DNA from: Moniliella sp. 'wahieum'
Lineage: Eukaryota > Basidiomycota > Moniliellomycetes > Moniliellales > Moniliellaceae
Reading direction: 5' to 3'
NCBI GenBank assembly: GCA_003971905.1
Contig: RSEE01000006.1
Span: 496,001-560,000, forward strand
DNA: 64,000 nt
In this document: positions 45,817 through 57,756 of the stretch, one piece after another
Numbering within the stretch: position 1 is the first letter of the stretch
Layout of the letters: every line of letters starts with the position of its first letter
Made by a program: the position numbers and the translations under genes
Notes under the pieces: generated by a model
The model's database searches: none
The model's input: the letters and a program-made list of their open reading frames with translations, nothing else
What the model was told of the DNA's origin: nothing

Positions 45817-48422
45817 ATGGCCTCCGTCAGCAGCCCCCATTCCTGCTGACTTCGTCGTGCAGCCCGAGCCTCCCACCCGGCGCGACAGTGGCGGCGTCGG
45901 CCTGGGTTTATGGCGAACCCTGCTGCACGAACTTCCACTGCGGACGTCCCACGGCCCCTCTACCAGCCGCGCCAGCTCGGACGACAGCATTGATGGCAAC
46001 AGTGTCGACGACGACATGTGGGAAGGTGTGTCCCCCTCCTCCCCCGCGCCCCCCCCCGCGCCACTGCCGCCACGGTTGTGTTGGTGTCAGTGGGAGCGCG
46101 AGCGCCCGTCTCTTCTGGCGGTGAACTGACTCCATTCCTTCTCTTTGTGTGCGCCATGTTCAGAACGACAATGACTTTTTCCGTGATCTAGCAGCCGAGT
46201 CGTCTGGCGGAGTTGTGAGCAGCCCGACTGAGCCGTCTAGTTCACAGACCGACCCGCTGGGTGTCCCTTTCACCTCCAATTCCGCTAGCGCATCCTCCTC
46301 AACTAGCAGCTCTCTCTCTACCCCGCCCTTCTCATTCTGCGAAAACTGCGGAGGCACCCGCCAAGTTTGAGCACCAGCTTTCCCACCAATCTGCTTCCTC
46401 CGAGTCCACGTTACAGTTCCAGTCTCCCTCTACCCCAACGGGCTTTGTGGGGGGAGACTTTCTTCATTCTCCCATCTCCCTTACTCAATCAGAGAGTGCT
46501 CTCATCGCTGGACTTCCCGTCGTGATTCATCGGGCGGGAAGGGGCTGCTCAAGGCTGTGTCGCTGGGAAACCTTCACGAGCTCTACAACCATGCCAAACA
46601 ATCTGGTTCCCCACGCCGGGGCCATGCTGCCAAGATGTCCGAATCTGGGTCCGCGACCTCTGCCTCCCGCCATACCACCATGCCTGACTACCCCCAATCT
46701 CCTTCGTCTAGGGGGCTGGGGAAGAAAACGATTCCTCCCATGCCGTCTCTTGATACCCTCAACTTGCACCGCGATGCGTCTTCCGCGCGAGTTGTGACCC
46801 CAACCCTCCCCGTGTCGGTCCAGGCGACCGTGCACGGCGCTTCCCTCTTGGTCGCGATTCTTTTTCAGCCCCACCCCCCGCACTGCCTTCCCCTACCCTG
46901 CCTCAATCGTCATTATTGGGCCCCCACTCGGCGGATATGTTGCCCAAACCTGCTCGTCTTGCTCAACTGCAAAACTTCTAACTTCTAACATCTTGCCTAA
47001 ATCTACTGATCCGCTTTCGTCCGTGCGAGATCGCACCTTTCCTAGTGCCAGTCCGGATTCCGTCGGCTCTCTTCAAAGGGGTCTCCTACGCCCCAACAGT
47101 CCGTCTGAGACGGACCGCCCGATCAAGAACACATTTTTCTTCCCCGCCACGCCCAACAGAGTCGTCAGTCATTGGACTTGCACCGTAATTCCAGTCCGCG
47201 CAATGGGGCTGCGTTTGGGCCCGGGTCGCCCAATGCACCAAGGGGACTTAGAAAACAAATTTCCCTCTCGGCCTTACGGTACACCATCACTCCTCACCTC
47301 CACACCAGCCGGTCCACTCGTGCTTTGTCCCCGCCCCTGTCTCCCAACCCCATGAGTACTGTGGCAGAGCATACGAGCCTCTCGACTGCTTCGGAACAAG
47401 TTGGACCCCGCAATCTCCAGCACCGCCTGCGTTGCCATCGCCCGTGCTTTTCCATCGGACCTTGCGCAATCCCCGCTCCTCCTCCGAGTCCCCCTCGCGT
47501 TTTCCTCGCCCGGCGTACCAGGCAACCGGATGCGAATCGCCTTCTTCTCTCCTTCCCGCTCCGTTCTCAGGCTGCTGCTGCTGCTTCGTTAGGCCCGCCG
47601 CTGGTCGTGGCCACCACCGTCCCGCTCAAACAGGAGCACCCCCCCTCTCGCAGGATAGCCCCCCTTCGCTGCACGCCGAGCGGATCGCCGAAGTGATGGA
47701 CAAACTGGGTCTGGCCACGCTTCCTGAACCCCGTTCTCCACTTCCACCCCCGACGACGGGACGGGTGGTGCCTGCGCCCCAACCTGCTGGGTCAAGTTCC
47801 AAGTATGCAGGACAAGTGCCGCATGGCGCGGCGATCTCGATGCCCTGGCAGCGCTCTTGTCGCCTACGACCGAGAGCCCTGCCCCCCTACCCTCCCCTCG
47901 CTGGAGACTCCACCGCCCAGCACCCGGGCAAAACATAATGGCCTACTTCCCCTGCCTCACGGACAAGGATGGCAACTCAAGCCGTTGCCTCGCACGCCGG
48001 AATCGGAACCGGAACCCGAGCTGCCACACAAGTACCCTCGCTCCTCTTCGTTCTGCCCCGCAAGACCTCGTGTCGGCCCCTGCCACCCACACATCCATTC
48101 CTCCCATCGCGCTTCCCCTCTGCCTTCGTCTTCGTCTTCGCCACCGTCGCCGTCGCCGTCGCCACAAGCTCATGTTCATCCTCATCCCCATCCTCATCCG
48201 TCCCACCTTCTCGCAGGCCCCCAGCCCTCCGGTTTCCCGCATGGGCCGTAGTCGGGCCGCTACGACCACCTCCCCTCTCCTCCTTTACCATCGTCCTCAT
48301 CCCCCCGCTTCCTCACGGGCCCGATCCCACTCTACCGATCCCCATTTCCATCTGCGCGCCCCAGCGCCGACCGCGTCGGACGCCTCCCCTCCAGCCCCCT
48401 GGTCCCCCTTGTTGAACATTGA
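45817..48422 (+). CDS. Ser/Pro-rich, largely disordered protein, unassigned
   Basis: Start at ATG 45817 (MASVSSP, then IPADFVVQPEPPTRRDSGGV after one lost base). Exon 1 runs to SRASSDDSIDGNSVDDDMWE; an intron with GTGTGT donor near 46027 ends about 46165, and exon 2 opens NDNDFFRDLAAESSGGVVSS. Then come long Ser/Pro/Thr-rich stretches with short conserved-looking islands: KAVSLGNLHELYNHAKQSGS, MPDYPQSPSSRGLGKKTIPP, SLDTLNLHRDASSARVV, PLSSVRDRTFPSASPDSVGS, RGLRKQISLSALR, ADRIAEVMDKLGLATLPEP. A His/Pro/Ser-rich end with GPIPLYRSPFPSARPSADRV stops at 48422. Frame changes occur about every 300-400 bp. Many SP/TP sites suggest a phosphoprotein such as a polarity or signalling scaffold. No catalytic domain was seen and the family is not recognised. 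Confidence 0.55.
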
Positions 48423-49791
48423 TGGGTGCGCGGTGGCTGCGTTGGGGCCTAGGCGTTGGCGCAGTGGGCTCCTCGCCGCCCCATCCAACGTTTAGCGACC
48501 GTACCCCCCCCACTTTTGTCGTATATCATACCCGGGTTCGCTAGCTTCGTGGCCTCGTGGCGGCTAGCGACCATTCGATCATTGATCTTGATCGACCATC
48601 TATTGATCTTCCAAGCCCACCCATCCCATCCCATCCCATTCTCATCCCATCCCATCTCCTTGTGTGCCCATGTCTGTTTTTCCGGTCCATAGGGATTATC
48701 AAGATTCTCAGTGTGTCCGAATGCGATTGAGCGTTGTCGCATGTATGCGTGCCTGGCGGTCTGGTGGTTCTGCGGCGTAGTACCATGCAGGTCTGAGGGG
48801 ACGGGCGAGGAGGTGAGAAGCGCGGAGCAGGGGCGGTTCTGAACGTATAGGGAGTAGTTGCATTGAGGAGCTTGTAACCGTGGGGACAGAGCAGAGTGGG
48901 GTGGTTGTTGGCAGAGGTAGGCGGGAGAACCGGTGGTAGTCGTGAGATCTAAGAGCGAAAGGATGGCGTTGCGGAGTGGCTGGTGCGTTGGGGCCAAGTA
49001 GGTATGGTAGGTCCCTCCCGCCTCCCTTCAAGCTTCCAGCTTTTCCAGCGTTAAAAGCTTCGTGTGACATGTGAAGAATGGTTAATGATGGCTAGGCGCT
49101 AACGGTAACCTGTGATTGAACGACGTTACGTTAGTGAATGATGGCCCTGCCAGCTGCAGGTACTACGGACGGGGAGAGGCAGATAGATCCCCACCATCGT
49201 CACCCCTGGATCTTTAGAGGAGCTCTGGCGATGGGAGGGAGGGGGACGGGGTACTAGCAGGCCAGGGGCCAGGGCCAAGGCAGGCCAATTGTGCGCAGCT
49301 GGAGTGGCTGGTGATGTTGTGAGTGACAGACGTGGGACACAACCTACGATCGTTCAACATTCTATGCCCAACTTGAACGTTCAGCATGGTTGCGTAATGC
49401 GGAGGGCACGCAGGCGAACAGGCAGACAAGGTGCGATGACGATGGCGATGACGAGGATGATGACAACGCGTGAGTGCGTGCAGATGCGGAGGGAAGACGA
49501 CGGCATGCGAGGTGGTGAGTGTGCCGAGTTGCTCACCAGTGGCTAGGGCTGCCCAGAGAGACGCAGCCGCCCAGGGCAGTTCCTGACGCCGACGCGTGAC
49601 GTCAGCCGTGGTGCCGGCCGGCCGACACAATTCGTGCGCGCCGAACTGGACCTGCTTTGTTTTGTTTGTTCTGTCCTGTCCTCCGTCCGCCGGCATCCGC
49701 CGCCCCGACGACCAAGCTGAGGCTCAGCCCAACCGCGCCCTGCCTACTGGCCTGCGCCTCGCTTGCCGCCACCACCCCCTCCGCCCCCGCC
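48423..49791. other. Spacer without recognised genes
   Basis: About 1.4 kb. A CCCATCCCAT pentamer-like patch lies at 48617-48655 and an AACGTT-type motif near 49375. No domain, tRNA or mobile-element feature was seen. Confidence 0.4.
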
Positions 49792-52738
49792 ATGGTCTTC
49801 TCCCTGACGCGCTGCCCCATCCCCTCCGCCGCAAGCAGCGCACCGGGACGGGGTCTTTGTCGCCGACGTCACTCTCCACGAGCTCGACGCTGTCCCGCTC
49901 CTGTCGGGCCGCTTTGCCCTCTCCTGCGCCTCCAGTCCCATGTCGCCCCCACGGATGCCTCCCCACTCCTGAGTACACCCGCTACTACCCTCCCCTCCCT
50001 TCCCGCGCCACTGGCACTGGCACCAGCAGCACTGCCGACCTCCCTCACGCTCTTCCGCCTCTTCGGTCTCCTCCGAGTCCGTGCCTTCCACGCTCACTGC
50101 CGACCGCTCCGGCTCTGTCCCCTCAACGCCTGTCAAAGACTCGTCCCAGCTCGAGTCGTCCAACCTCGACAATTCCCACGTATCCACCGACAGCCCAGCC
50201 TCCTCATCCATCGCCCCCGGTGCCTCTTTCGTCCACGGTCGAAGCCACGGCACGCATAGTGCCAGCGGAACAGGCCACGATGACGAGGGTCTGCTACTCG
50301 AGACACGAGGTCGCACAGGCTTTCTCCCGCTCAAGGATTATTCGGTGAAAATTGAGCGCACTCTTCGTCTTGGCCTTCGCATTCCTGCCGAAAGGGAGTC
50401 CAATCGCACCGCTCCAACAGGGATAGCCGAAATCAAGGCGTTGGCTGCCGCCGCCATTGAGCGCTCGGCCGGGAACAGCCCCTACTCGCACTCGGTTTCC
50501 TCGCTTCACAATCACAGTCATAGCAGCGCACCACCCTCCCCTAGCGTGGCATCCACAGCAGATGCGGACCATGCTACGGCCTCGCCACTTCGCACCGCAC
50601 CGCCGCCCGATCCGCCATCGCTCCATGCTGTCCGATCGGGAGCCAGAGAAACTTGGTCAATGCGGCTGCTGGGTATGGCACGTTGACTCCCACCATACTC
50701 CGCATCTCGGTTAAACAGGTCGCTATGGCCGATTTGATCCTTCTCTCTGGTTTGACCCTGACCGCCTTGCATATCTACATTTTAACAGCAAATCGAGCCC
50801 AACCCCATGGACCAGCCAACCCCCGTGACCAACGTTGACGATAAAAAGGGAAAGAAGAAACATACTGTGCGCTTGGGAGGAGCGGACGAGAAACATTCGC
50901 TAGCCTCCAGTGCCAGCGCGACTGCCCTTCGTGTGGGGGCTTCCCATCTCGAAACGACAGAACTGGGCTATATTGACCTGGACCTGGCCGAGTACGCGCC
51001 CTGGCCCCAAGAAATGGCCGGCGCTGGTCTTCCCAGCTCGCCCTTGTCCCGCCGTACCCCCGGTTCGAGCCATGGTGGCCTGCATCATCAAGCTAGCCGA
51101 GCCAGCCTTTCCTCCGGAACAGGACGAAAACCACCTTGGAACCTGGGCGGGATGCGGTGGAGAGCGGACGGAAACGAGGCGATACTTGTTGAATGAATCC
51201 CGGACCAATGCGCGTCTTTTGTTGAGCGTCACGATGCGTTTCGTTCCGGCCCAAGACTCCCCACCTACATCCAACCACGCCAGCACACTGACCATATGGG
51301 CTGTGCCCAAGATCCAATACGGTATGACGACCGAGATTGGTTTGGGAACGACGAGCGGCTCCACGTCCAAGGACATGGAGCATCCGAGCCCACGGGAAAG
51401 TGGTCTTCCTCGTCTTCTTGGCCTTGAAACCAACACCGTGTTTTCGCCCGATCCGACGCCCCAAATGGCTGCAGCGCTTCTCCCCATGCATGATCTCGAT
51501 CAGAATACCAAGCTTCCGCAATCGTTTGCGACCGACCCACATCAACTGGTTGCAGGACTATTTAAGGAGGCACGCGCATCGGTCGAGGCCAAGCAGAAGG
51601 CACGGTCACAACGCCTTGCAGAGCGAGCCAGGCGGCAGTTGGATGCCCACTCTGCCGAGGCGTCGTTCGCACCTGCCAAAGACGGCCAAAGTGCCGGTCC
51701 GCGACCGTCGCGCGCCAAGCAATTGTTGCACCATGCTGCTTCGTCCTTGGGCCCCGGCGGGTCGACCCACCACTTGCCTCACTTGACCAACTCGTCGCCC
51801 CACTCGTCGATTCATCATGAGCCCGGCGCCGCCGCGCACAAGTGGAGGGCCATCACGCTTGCGCTGCCCACCCATCTGAAACACAAGGCCAGCAGCTCCA
51901 GCCGCTCTCAACCCCCCGTCGATTGACACCCACGTCCGTCCCAGCGTGGAGGAAAACAAGGTCTTGACCCAATCGCCCATCGAGGACAAAGTACTCACCC
52001 AATCGCCCACCGAGTTGACCCATTCCTCCTCGCTTACCCTGGACCGTGCGCGTTCCCACTCCTTCTCCGAGGCGGAACCGAGGGAGCACCCCAGCCCCCT
52101 GGACAAGAATCGTTCCCTGCCAAAGGGCCACCGCCGCTGAGTTACGGCAGTATGGCGTGATCCCCGACGATTCACCTCCTGTTCAGGTCCTAGTCCACTC
52201 CAAGAATCGACCGCTCCCATTGAAGGGTTGTGTCGCTGCATGGGGAGCGGGGGAGGGCCCTGTTGTCGCTCCTAAGGTGGCGGCCAAGCCTGATTTGACC
52301 GCCTGGGGTTCCCCCATTCGTCTCCGTCAGTGTCCGAGGCGGAGGAGGAGGGGACGAAAGTCGGCTGGGCGCGGATGGAAGCCTAACTGCTTGGGGGGTG
52401 GCTCCTACGAAGCGTGGCTGGGCCAAGCGGTTGGAGAAAGAGCAACGCGAGGGAGCGCACAAGCCCAAGGACTTGACCGCCTGGGGCGTACCCCCCAGGA
52501 GAGGAGAAGGACAAGTCGGGGGTGGGGAAGAGCAAAGAGAAAACAGACTCAAATGAGGGCCCCTACCAACCCTGGCTCGTGGAAGTACGAGTACAATCCC
52601 AACTCGGCCTGGGGCGTGCCGGACAAACCTGTCACCCGCGGTATCTCCCCCACCCGCGCCGCCCGACTGGGCCTTCGGGGCCGTTGGCGGCCGGCCAACG
52701 CTCCCCCTACTCTCGATGTCCCTGCCAACTTGGTTTGA
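49792..52738 (+). CDS. NT-C2 (EEIG1/EHBP1-type N-terminal C2) domain protein
   Basis: Proteins with this C2-like domain bind membranes and link endosome or Golgi traffic to Rab GTPases or actin. Start proposed at ATG 49792 (MVFSLTR). The domain opens with DGVFVADVTLHELDAVPLLS, GRFALS, is interrupted by a Ser/Pro/Thr-rich insert to about 50300, and resumes with GRTGFLPLKDYSVKIERTLR. Near 50660-50720 GYGTLTPTILRISVKQVA fits the strand preceding LRLVV in the family. Then comes TTELGYIDLDLAEYAP, and after a frame change RRYLLNESRTNARLLLSVTM, the typical end of NT-C2 (LLxESKTNATL). A mixed tail follows, with DQNTKLPQSFATDPHQLVAG, LFKEARASVEAKQKARSQRL, and from 52260 onward several short repeats PDLTAWGSP, LDRLGRTP/DLTAWGVP and NPNSAWGVPDKPVTRG. 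It ends at 52738. The central insert is unusual in length. About five frame changes interrupt the gene. Confidence 0.75.
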
Positions 52739-53276
52739 GCAGATGATCCCCCCCTCTTGGGCTTTCAAACCATCATGGGTTTCTGCCACTCGTGCTACTC
52801 CCCATCTTGCCACACTGGTCGTCTTGCTGCCATGGACTTGGGCTTGGGCTTGCGCCTCGCCGCGAGGGGGCAATGTTGGTTCACACACCTGTCGTTATGT
52901 GCCGTTTTTAATTATTTCGTGTCCCCCCCGTGATGATGATCTTGATGATCAAGTCCTTGCCGCCCCGCTGCCCCATTGGTGCAGATGAGGAGCGAGTTGC
53001 ACGAGATATAAATAGTCGTATCCACAGGCAGGGTGGACGGGAGCGTAGATCCCGGCGGTCCTTGGTTCCGTGCACTGTGTAAAAGCGTTCTCAGAACTCA
53101 GAGACTTAGGAGCAAGCAGGGCATTGAATACGACTGGAACCCCCGCCAATTCCGCCCTCCTCTGGATCCATCTTGGCCCCCGGGCGGAATTTCTTTTCGC
53201 CGCTGCCGCGTGTCGTCGCGGCCACCGCATAGGTCGCCCACCAACCCAGCGCCCCGCCGCAGCCCCCATCACCACC
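52739..53276. promoter_or_regulatory. Spacer and RPT4 promoter region
   Basis: 538 bp between two plus-strand genes. A TTTTTAATTATTT tract lies near 52906-52918 and a tataaata box-like element at 53007-53014. No PACE-type proteasome element was recognised with certainty. Confidence 0.4.
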
Positions 53277-54493
53277 ATGTCTCCCCCGCCGCCTCCACAA
53301 GCGCCGCCCCCGCCCCCATACCCTCCACGACGATCCAGCCAAGGATGCGGCGCTGCAGCGTTGGAAGAAGGCCCAGACTGCCCACGAGGAAATGAGCGCC
53401 AAGCTCAAGACCCTCCGCTTCTCCCTTAAGGACCTCGAGAAGGACTTTGACAAGACGGAGGACGACATTCGTGCGCTCCAGTCGGTGGGACAGATCGTGG
53501 GTGAACTGCTCAAGCCGTTGGATGAGGACGCTTTATCGTCAAGGCCTCCTCGGGCCCACGCTACATTGTCGGTTGCCGGGCCTCGGTCCCCAAGCACAAG
53601 CTTACCCAGGGTGTTCGCGTCTCGCTCGACATGACCACTCTGACCATCATGCGCATCCTGCCCCGTGAGGTGGACCCATTGGTGTACAACATGTCCATGG
53701 AAGACCCCGGTGCAGCGTCTTTCGCCGGCGTCGGCGGACTGGGAGAGCAGATTCGGGAGCTGCGTGAGGTGATTGAGTTGCCCCTCAAGAACCCCGAGCT
53801 GTTCAGTCGCGTCGGCATCAAGTCCCCAAGGGAGTCCTCCTCTACGGCCCCCCGGTACCGGAAAAACTCTGTTGGCCCGCGCAGTGGCTGCTACCCTGGA
53901 AACCAACTTCCTCAAGGTGGTTCGTCGGCTATTGTGGACAAGTACATTGGAGAGTCGGCGCGGTTGGTGCGGGAAATGTTTGCGTATGCGAAGCAGCATG
54001 AGCCCTGCATCATTTTTATGGATGAGATTGATGCGATTGGCGGTCGTCGCTTTAGTGAGGGCACGTCGGCCGACCGAGAAATCCAGCGGACGCTCATGGA
54101 GTTGCTGAACCAGATGGATGGGTTTGACAACCTGGGCAAAACCAAGATCATCATGGCTACCAACCGACCCGACACGCTCGACCCGGCGTTGATGCGGCCT
54201 GGACGAATTGACCGGAAGATTGAGATCCCTCTGCCCAACGAACAGAGCCGGTTGGAGATTCTCAAGATCCACTCCAAGCCCCTGGCCAAGAAGGAGGAGC
54301 TGGACTATGAGGCGATCGTCAAGCTTTCGGACGGGTTCAACGGCGCTGACCTGCGCAACGTTGCGACCGAAGCCGGCATGTTTGCCCTGCGTGATGACCG
54401 GGACTATGTGACGCAGGAGACTTTCTCAAGGCGGCGCGCAAGTTGCAAGAAGCCAAGAAGCACGAGACCAAGATTGATTATGGCGCTATCTAA
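53277..54493 (+). CDS. RPT4: 26S proteasome regulatory ATPase RPT4
   Basis: One of six AAA ATPases of the 19S base that unfold substrates for the 20S core. Start ATG 53277 ([17 protein letters not shown]), then [20 protein letters not shown], the N-terminal coil [40 protein letters not shown], and the OB domain with [14 protein letters not shown]. The AAA part follows: [40 protein letters not shown], Walker [34 protein letters not shown], Walker [41 protein letters not shown], and [20 protein letters not shown]. It ends [11 protein letters not shown] at 54493. The full domain set of about 400 residues is present, but roughly six single-base losses split it, for example at 53530, 53825, 53855, 53925 and 54425, mostly inside short runs. 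As RPT4 is essential, these are almost surely sequence errors. No intron is needed. Confidence 0.95.
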
Positions 54494-54679
54494 TCTGTTC
54501 ACCTGCTCGGCTAGGCCAGTGTACTGTACATGCATCCCGCGCGAAGCCAAAATGGAGGGGGGGGGGGGAGGGGCGCGGGGGGGGAATCAGATGGTAGCAT
54601 CGAAAGGTGAATAGGAAGGCAGGCATTAGGTTAGGGCGTCGTACTCGCACTGGCTCCCAGGCTGTCCAACATTTTGTCC
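54494..54679. terminator. Short convergent spacer with G-rich tract
   Basis: 186 bp between the 3' ends of RPT4 and SNX4. G-rich runs at 54557-54592 could form a G-quadruplex on the plus strand, and may serve 3'-end formation or pausing; this is inference. Confidence 0.4.
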
Positions 54680-56030
54680 CTAGTGAACTGACTGTTGGTA
54701 CAGGGCAACTTTGCTCCCGGCCAGCTCGGCCAGCACGTCTTGGAGCTCGCGTTGCTTGTTGTACTCAAACAAGAGCGACTCGGACAAGACTTGTTGAGTA
54801 AACGCCTTGAGCACATCATGGCTCGTCGACACGGCTTCTTGCAGTTCACCCATCCGTGCCTCGAGACGCTGCATCCGCTCCACCCGTGTTCGCTCTTCGT
54901 CCACACCACGTAGATGGTCGAGCTGATCGCGTAGGTAGCCCGTGATGCCCGCCGCTCGAATGCGGCCCGACCCTGCGCCGTACGCCAAGGCGGCCAACCG
55001 GTCGCGCTCGCTCGCGGTAGCAGAAAGGTACTGCGCAAGTTCTTCGAAGTCAATTTGCTTGCTTCGCGGGCGAGGAGGACACGTTGGTACGCCTGGGAAT
55101 AAGCGACGAGCGCATGCGAAGCCGGGGCGAGATGTTGGGTACTGCGTACACTGTCCATGTGCACCGCCTTTCCCATCTGCATCAACGTATCGCTGAACCG
55201 CCGTAGGGCCACAGCCATGCCAGTCTCCAACTCGGCAAACACCTTGAACGCCAAGGCCAACTCCTCGTATTCTTCCCCCAACCCTGTCCGGTCCGCCAGG
55301 TCAGCTCACCCTTTCGTCTCATCCTCAACAAGGATAACGTACCCGCTGCATTGGCCCGGTGTCGCACCACCACCCCATCCAGCGCACTCAGCGCCTCCTG
55401 CAACAAGTCCAGCTGATCGGATAACTGGACAAACTGTTCGTCCGGTTTCCTTACCCGCGCAAACGCATTCACAATCTTGTCCGACAAGCTGTCGAGCAAG
55501 CCGGGCGCGACCGCTGCGTCCCAGTGGCGGACAAGTTGGTGCTCCGCGCCGAGGCGGCCTTGTGCGCGTGCATGTCCACCGCCTGAAATCAAGTCAAGCC
55601 GCGTGTCAATTCCAGTCCCAGCAAAAAAAAGCCGGAGAAGAGGAGAGGGGGAAACGTACCCATTCGTTGGACGACAAGAAGGAGCAGAGCAAAGGAGTGC
55701 GCATCAGCGTAGGGTGGCGACACAGTCGTTGGAGGAAAATGTTGAGGTCGGCCGTACGACGATGGATGAATTCGGGGCTGAACCGGTCGCCGGCCAGGTA
55801 CTCGATGCGATGTTTGTCCGGCAAGGGCGGTACCACCACGCACGCTGGGAAATCGCGGGTCAAGTGATCGTGCAGAAAGGCAAAGTCGCGGTACCGTCGC
55901 CGCAGCTCCCATTCGCGCTGAGGGAAGTGGGGCAGGTTGGTGCGGCCCTTGATCAAATATGTCACGTACACCTCATCTTCTTCTTGCTCGGGCAGGATCA
56001 GCTCAGGTACGTGGTCTTGCACCCCATCGA
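54680..56030 (-). CDS. SNX4: Sorting nexin-4 (PX-BAR protein)
   Basis: SNX4/Atg24 binds phosphatidylinositol 3-phosphate on endosomes, recycles SNAREs and takes part in selective autophagy. The PX domain starts near MQDHVPELILPEQEEDEVYV and runs through YLIKGRTNLPHFPQREWELR, RRYRDFAFLHDHLTRDFPAC, VVVPPLPDKHRIEYLAGDRF and EFIHRRTADLNIFLQRLCRH to CSFLSSNEW. A GTACGT...CAG intron of about 76 bp follows (near 55587-55662), then AVDMHAHKAASARSTNLSA. The BAR part reads LLDSLSDKIVNAFARVRKPD, EQFVQLSDQLDLLQEALSAL, YEELALAFKVFAELETGMAV, ALRRFSDTLMQMGKAVHMDS, HALVAYSQAYQRVLLAREA and RMQRLEARMGELQEAVSTSH, SESLLFEYNKQRELQDVLAE, ending LYQQSVH at 54680. The N terminus upstream of the PX domain is unresolved; codons DEEPQEASFVPAASMGC just upstream are in a neighbouring frame. 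A few base losses break the BAR region. Confidence 0.9.
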
Positions 56031-57756
56031 GGCGGCGGGGACGAAAGATGCCTCCTGCGGCTCCTCGTCCAAGCTAGGAGAGCCATGGACAAGTATTCCT
56101 TCTTTCTGCGGTTGGAGCACTTGGACCATAAGGTATCCGTGCCATTCCGGTGCTTGTGCCTCGAGGGTCCAAGAAGGGCGGGAAGGCGGGGCCCAGCCTG
56201 GCGGGTCTTCGCGGACTTGCCCTTCATCGTCGGCGGCACATGGGTGGTGCAGAAGGGGGGAAGCAAAAGAAGGGGAAAGGGCAGGGCAGGGGCAGGGGCA
56301 GAGGCAGGCACCACTGGCTGCGTTGGCGGCGGAAGCGGCGTCGACGTTGGGGATCAGAATCAGGCATGATGGGACGACGCGGGTGGGGCGGGGGGCGGGG
56401 CGGGGCGCGGGGCGCACAGGCGTGGCGGCGATGGAGGCGGTGGTGCTGGTGGGGCGCGAAGGGGCCGTGGGCATGCGCGCCGGGAGGAGGGAGGGTGGAA
56501 GGGGAGGGGGAGGAGCACACCGACCACACGGCTGGACCACGCAGGAGCAGACACCACTCGGACGACGGCAGGCGTCGGCGAGCATCGCGCCTACGAAGCG
56601 CACGCCTCCCCGCCAGGTGGACCCTTCCTCCCCTGGCCCGTGGGTGGCCGTGACCGCTGACTGCGCCGCCATCGGTGACGCCCTCCCACTCCTCCACGTT
56701 CCACGCGCAGCCGCTTTTCAAATGTTCATCCCGTTCCGCTCCCCGCCCGCTCCGCCAGCGCCTCCTCACGTAAGCACCGAACCAGCCTCCACATGCGCAT
56801 TCTTTTTTCTTCTCGTTCCGAGCGCAGTTCGCTTTTCCTCTGCCCCCCACCCCACCACCGTCTGTCCGCCCCTCCTCACGCCTCCCCCCTGGACCACCGC
56901 CATCCGCCCGCCGGTCAGACATCCCCTGTGTCGCTTCTCTCTCAGGTAAGCTTTCTTGCTCCAATCCACCCTCCCCTTCCTCGTCCCACCGTGGCGAGGA
57001 AGGGCTTGGTGATGATCACAACTTTGACCGGAGTCTCGTTAGTCTTACCCATCGTGGGGAAAAGTCAAGTTCCATTCAAGTTTCAGCCTTGTCTGATCTT
57101 TCTACGGCTATGATGGACCGAACACTGACCATCTTTCTTCTTCTTCTGCACCTCAGACCTTGGAGCTCGTCGCTGTTGGCCTCCCTTTCCAATCGAAACC
57201 GAACCTCAGTATGGTATGTGCCCTCTGGTTTCTTATTACTGATCTCAATCCATTACCCTCCTTGAAAACAATATCTCTTGTTGAAATTGCCCATAGCATT
57301 CCTTGTTTGACAGGTCTAGATCGATCTTCTGGGCTGCGCCCTCGTCTGTAGACCTTGTGCTCGGTTGGACGCCTGGAAATGGCACATGTCTGCACCACAG
57401 AACAGCGGGTCAATAGCTGGAGCAACAAGACGACTGATGCCCAACTCTCTGGAGTGCCAACTACGGTTGACTCCAACTACAAGCACGTTGGCATCTGCCA
57501 TCACCATCGCACATCATCGACATCTCTCATGAAAAGCAAAACAGAAGATAGGGCACGCAGGAGCCCCATGCACCGAGCACGCGGAACGTAAGGAACTCGG
57601 CAAGATGGGACCAGAAGGGGGTAACAAGGGTATATCTCGTAACGGGGGGTAAAACTGGACGATCCCAAAGGAAGGGGCACCAGGAAAAGGCTGTAAAAGT
57701 ACAGCTGAATAAACAAGGGTCAAACAAATCGATCGATGGGCAAGGAAGGATACCCG
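56031..57756. other. Spacer with unresolved SNX4 5' end and possible small spliced gene
   Basis: About 1.7 kb. The first 200 bp may include the SNX4 head. Between 56940 and 57350 on the plus strand there are several donor and acceptor-like sites (GTAAGC near 56944; tctgcacctcag ending near 57158; GTATGTGCC near 57214), framing short readings such as TLELVAVGLPFQSKPNLSM. These could be a small spliced gene or a non-coding transcript; I cannot support a model. GC-rich readings at 56150-56960 are shadows. Confidence 0.35.

Noticed and set aside
45297-46124. Plus-strand reading of 275 codons upstream of the Ser/Pro-rich gene
   Set aside because: Overlaps promoter and first exon in the wrong frame; rich in His, Pro, Cys and Arg without pattern.
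49744-50334. Minus-strand reading opposite the NT-C2 gene
   Set aside because: Antisense shadow of a Ser/Pro-rich coding region.
56224-56964. Minus-strand reading of 246 codons upstream of SNX4
   Set aside because: Low-complexity Gly/Arg/Pro sequence from GC-rich DNA; nothing links it to the PX domain frame.
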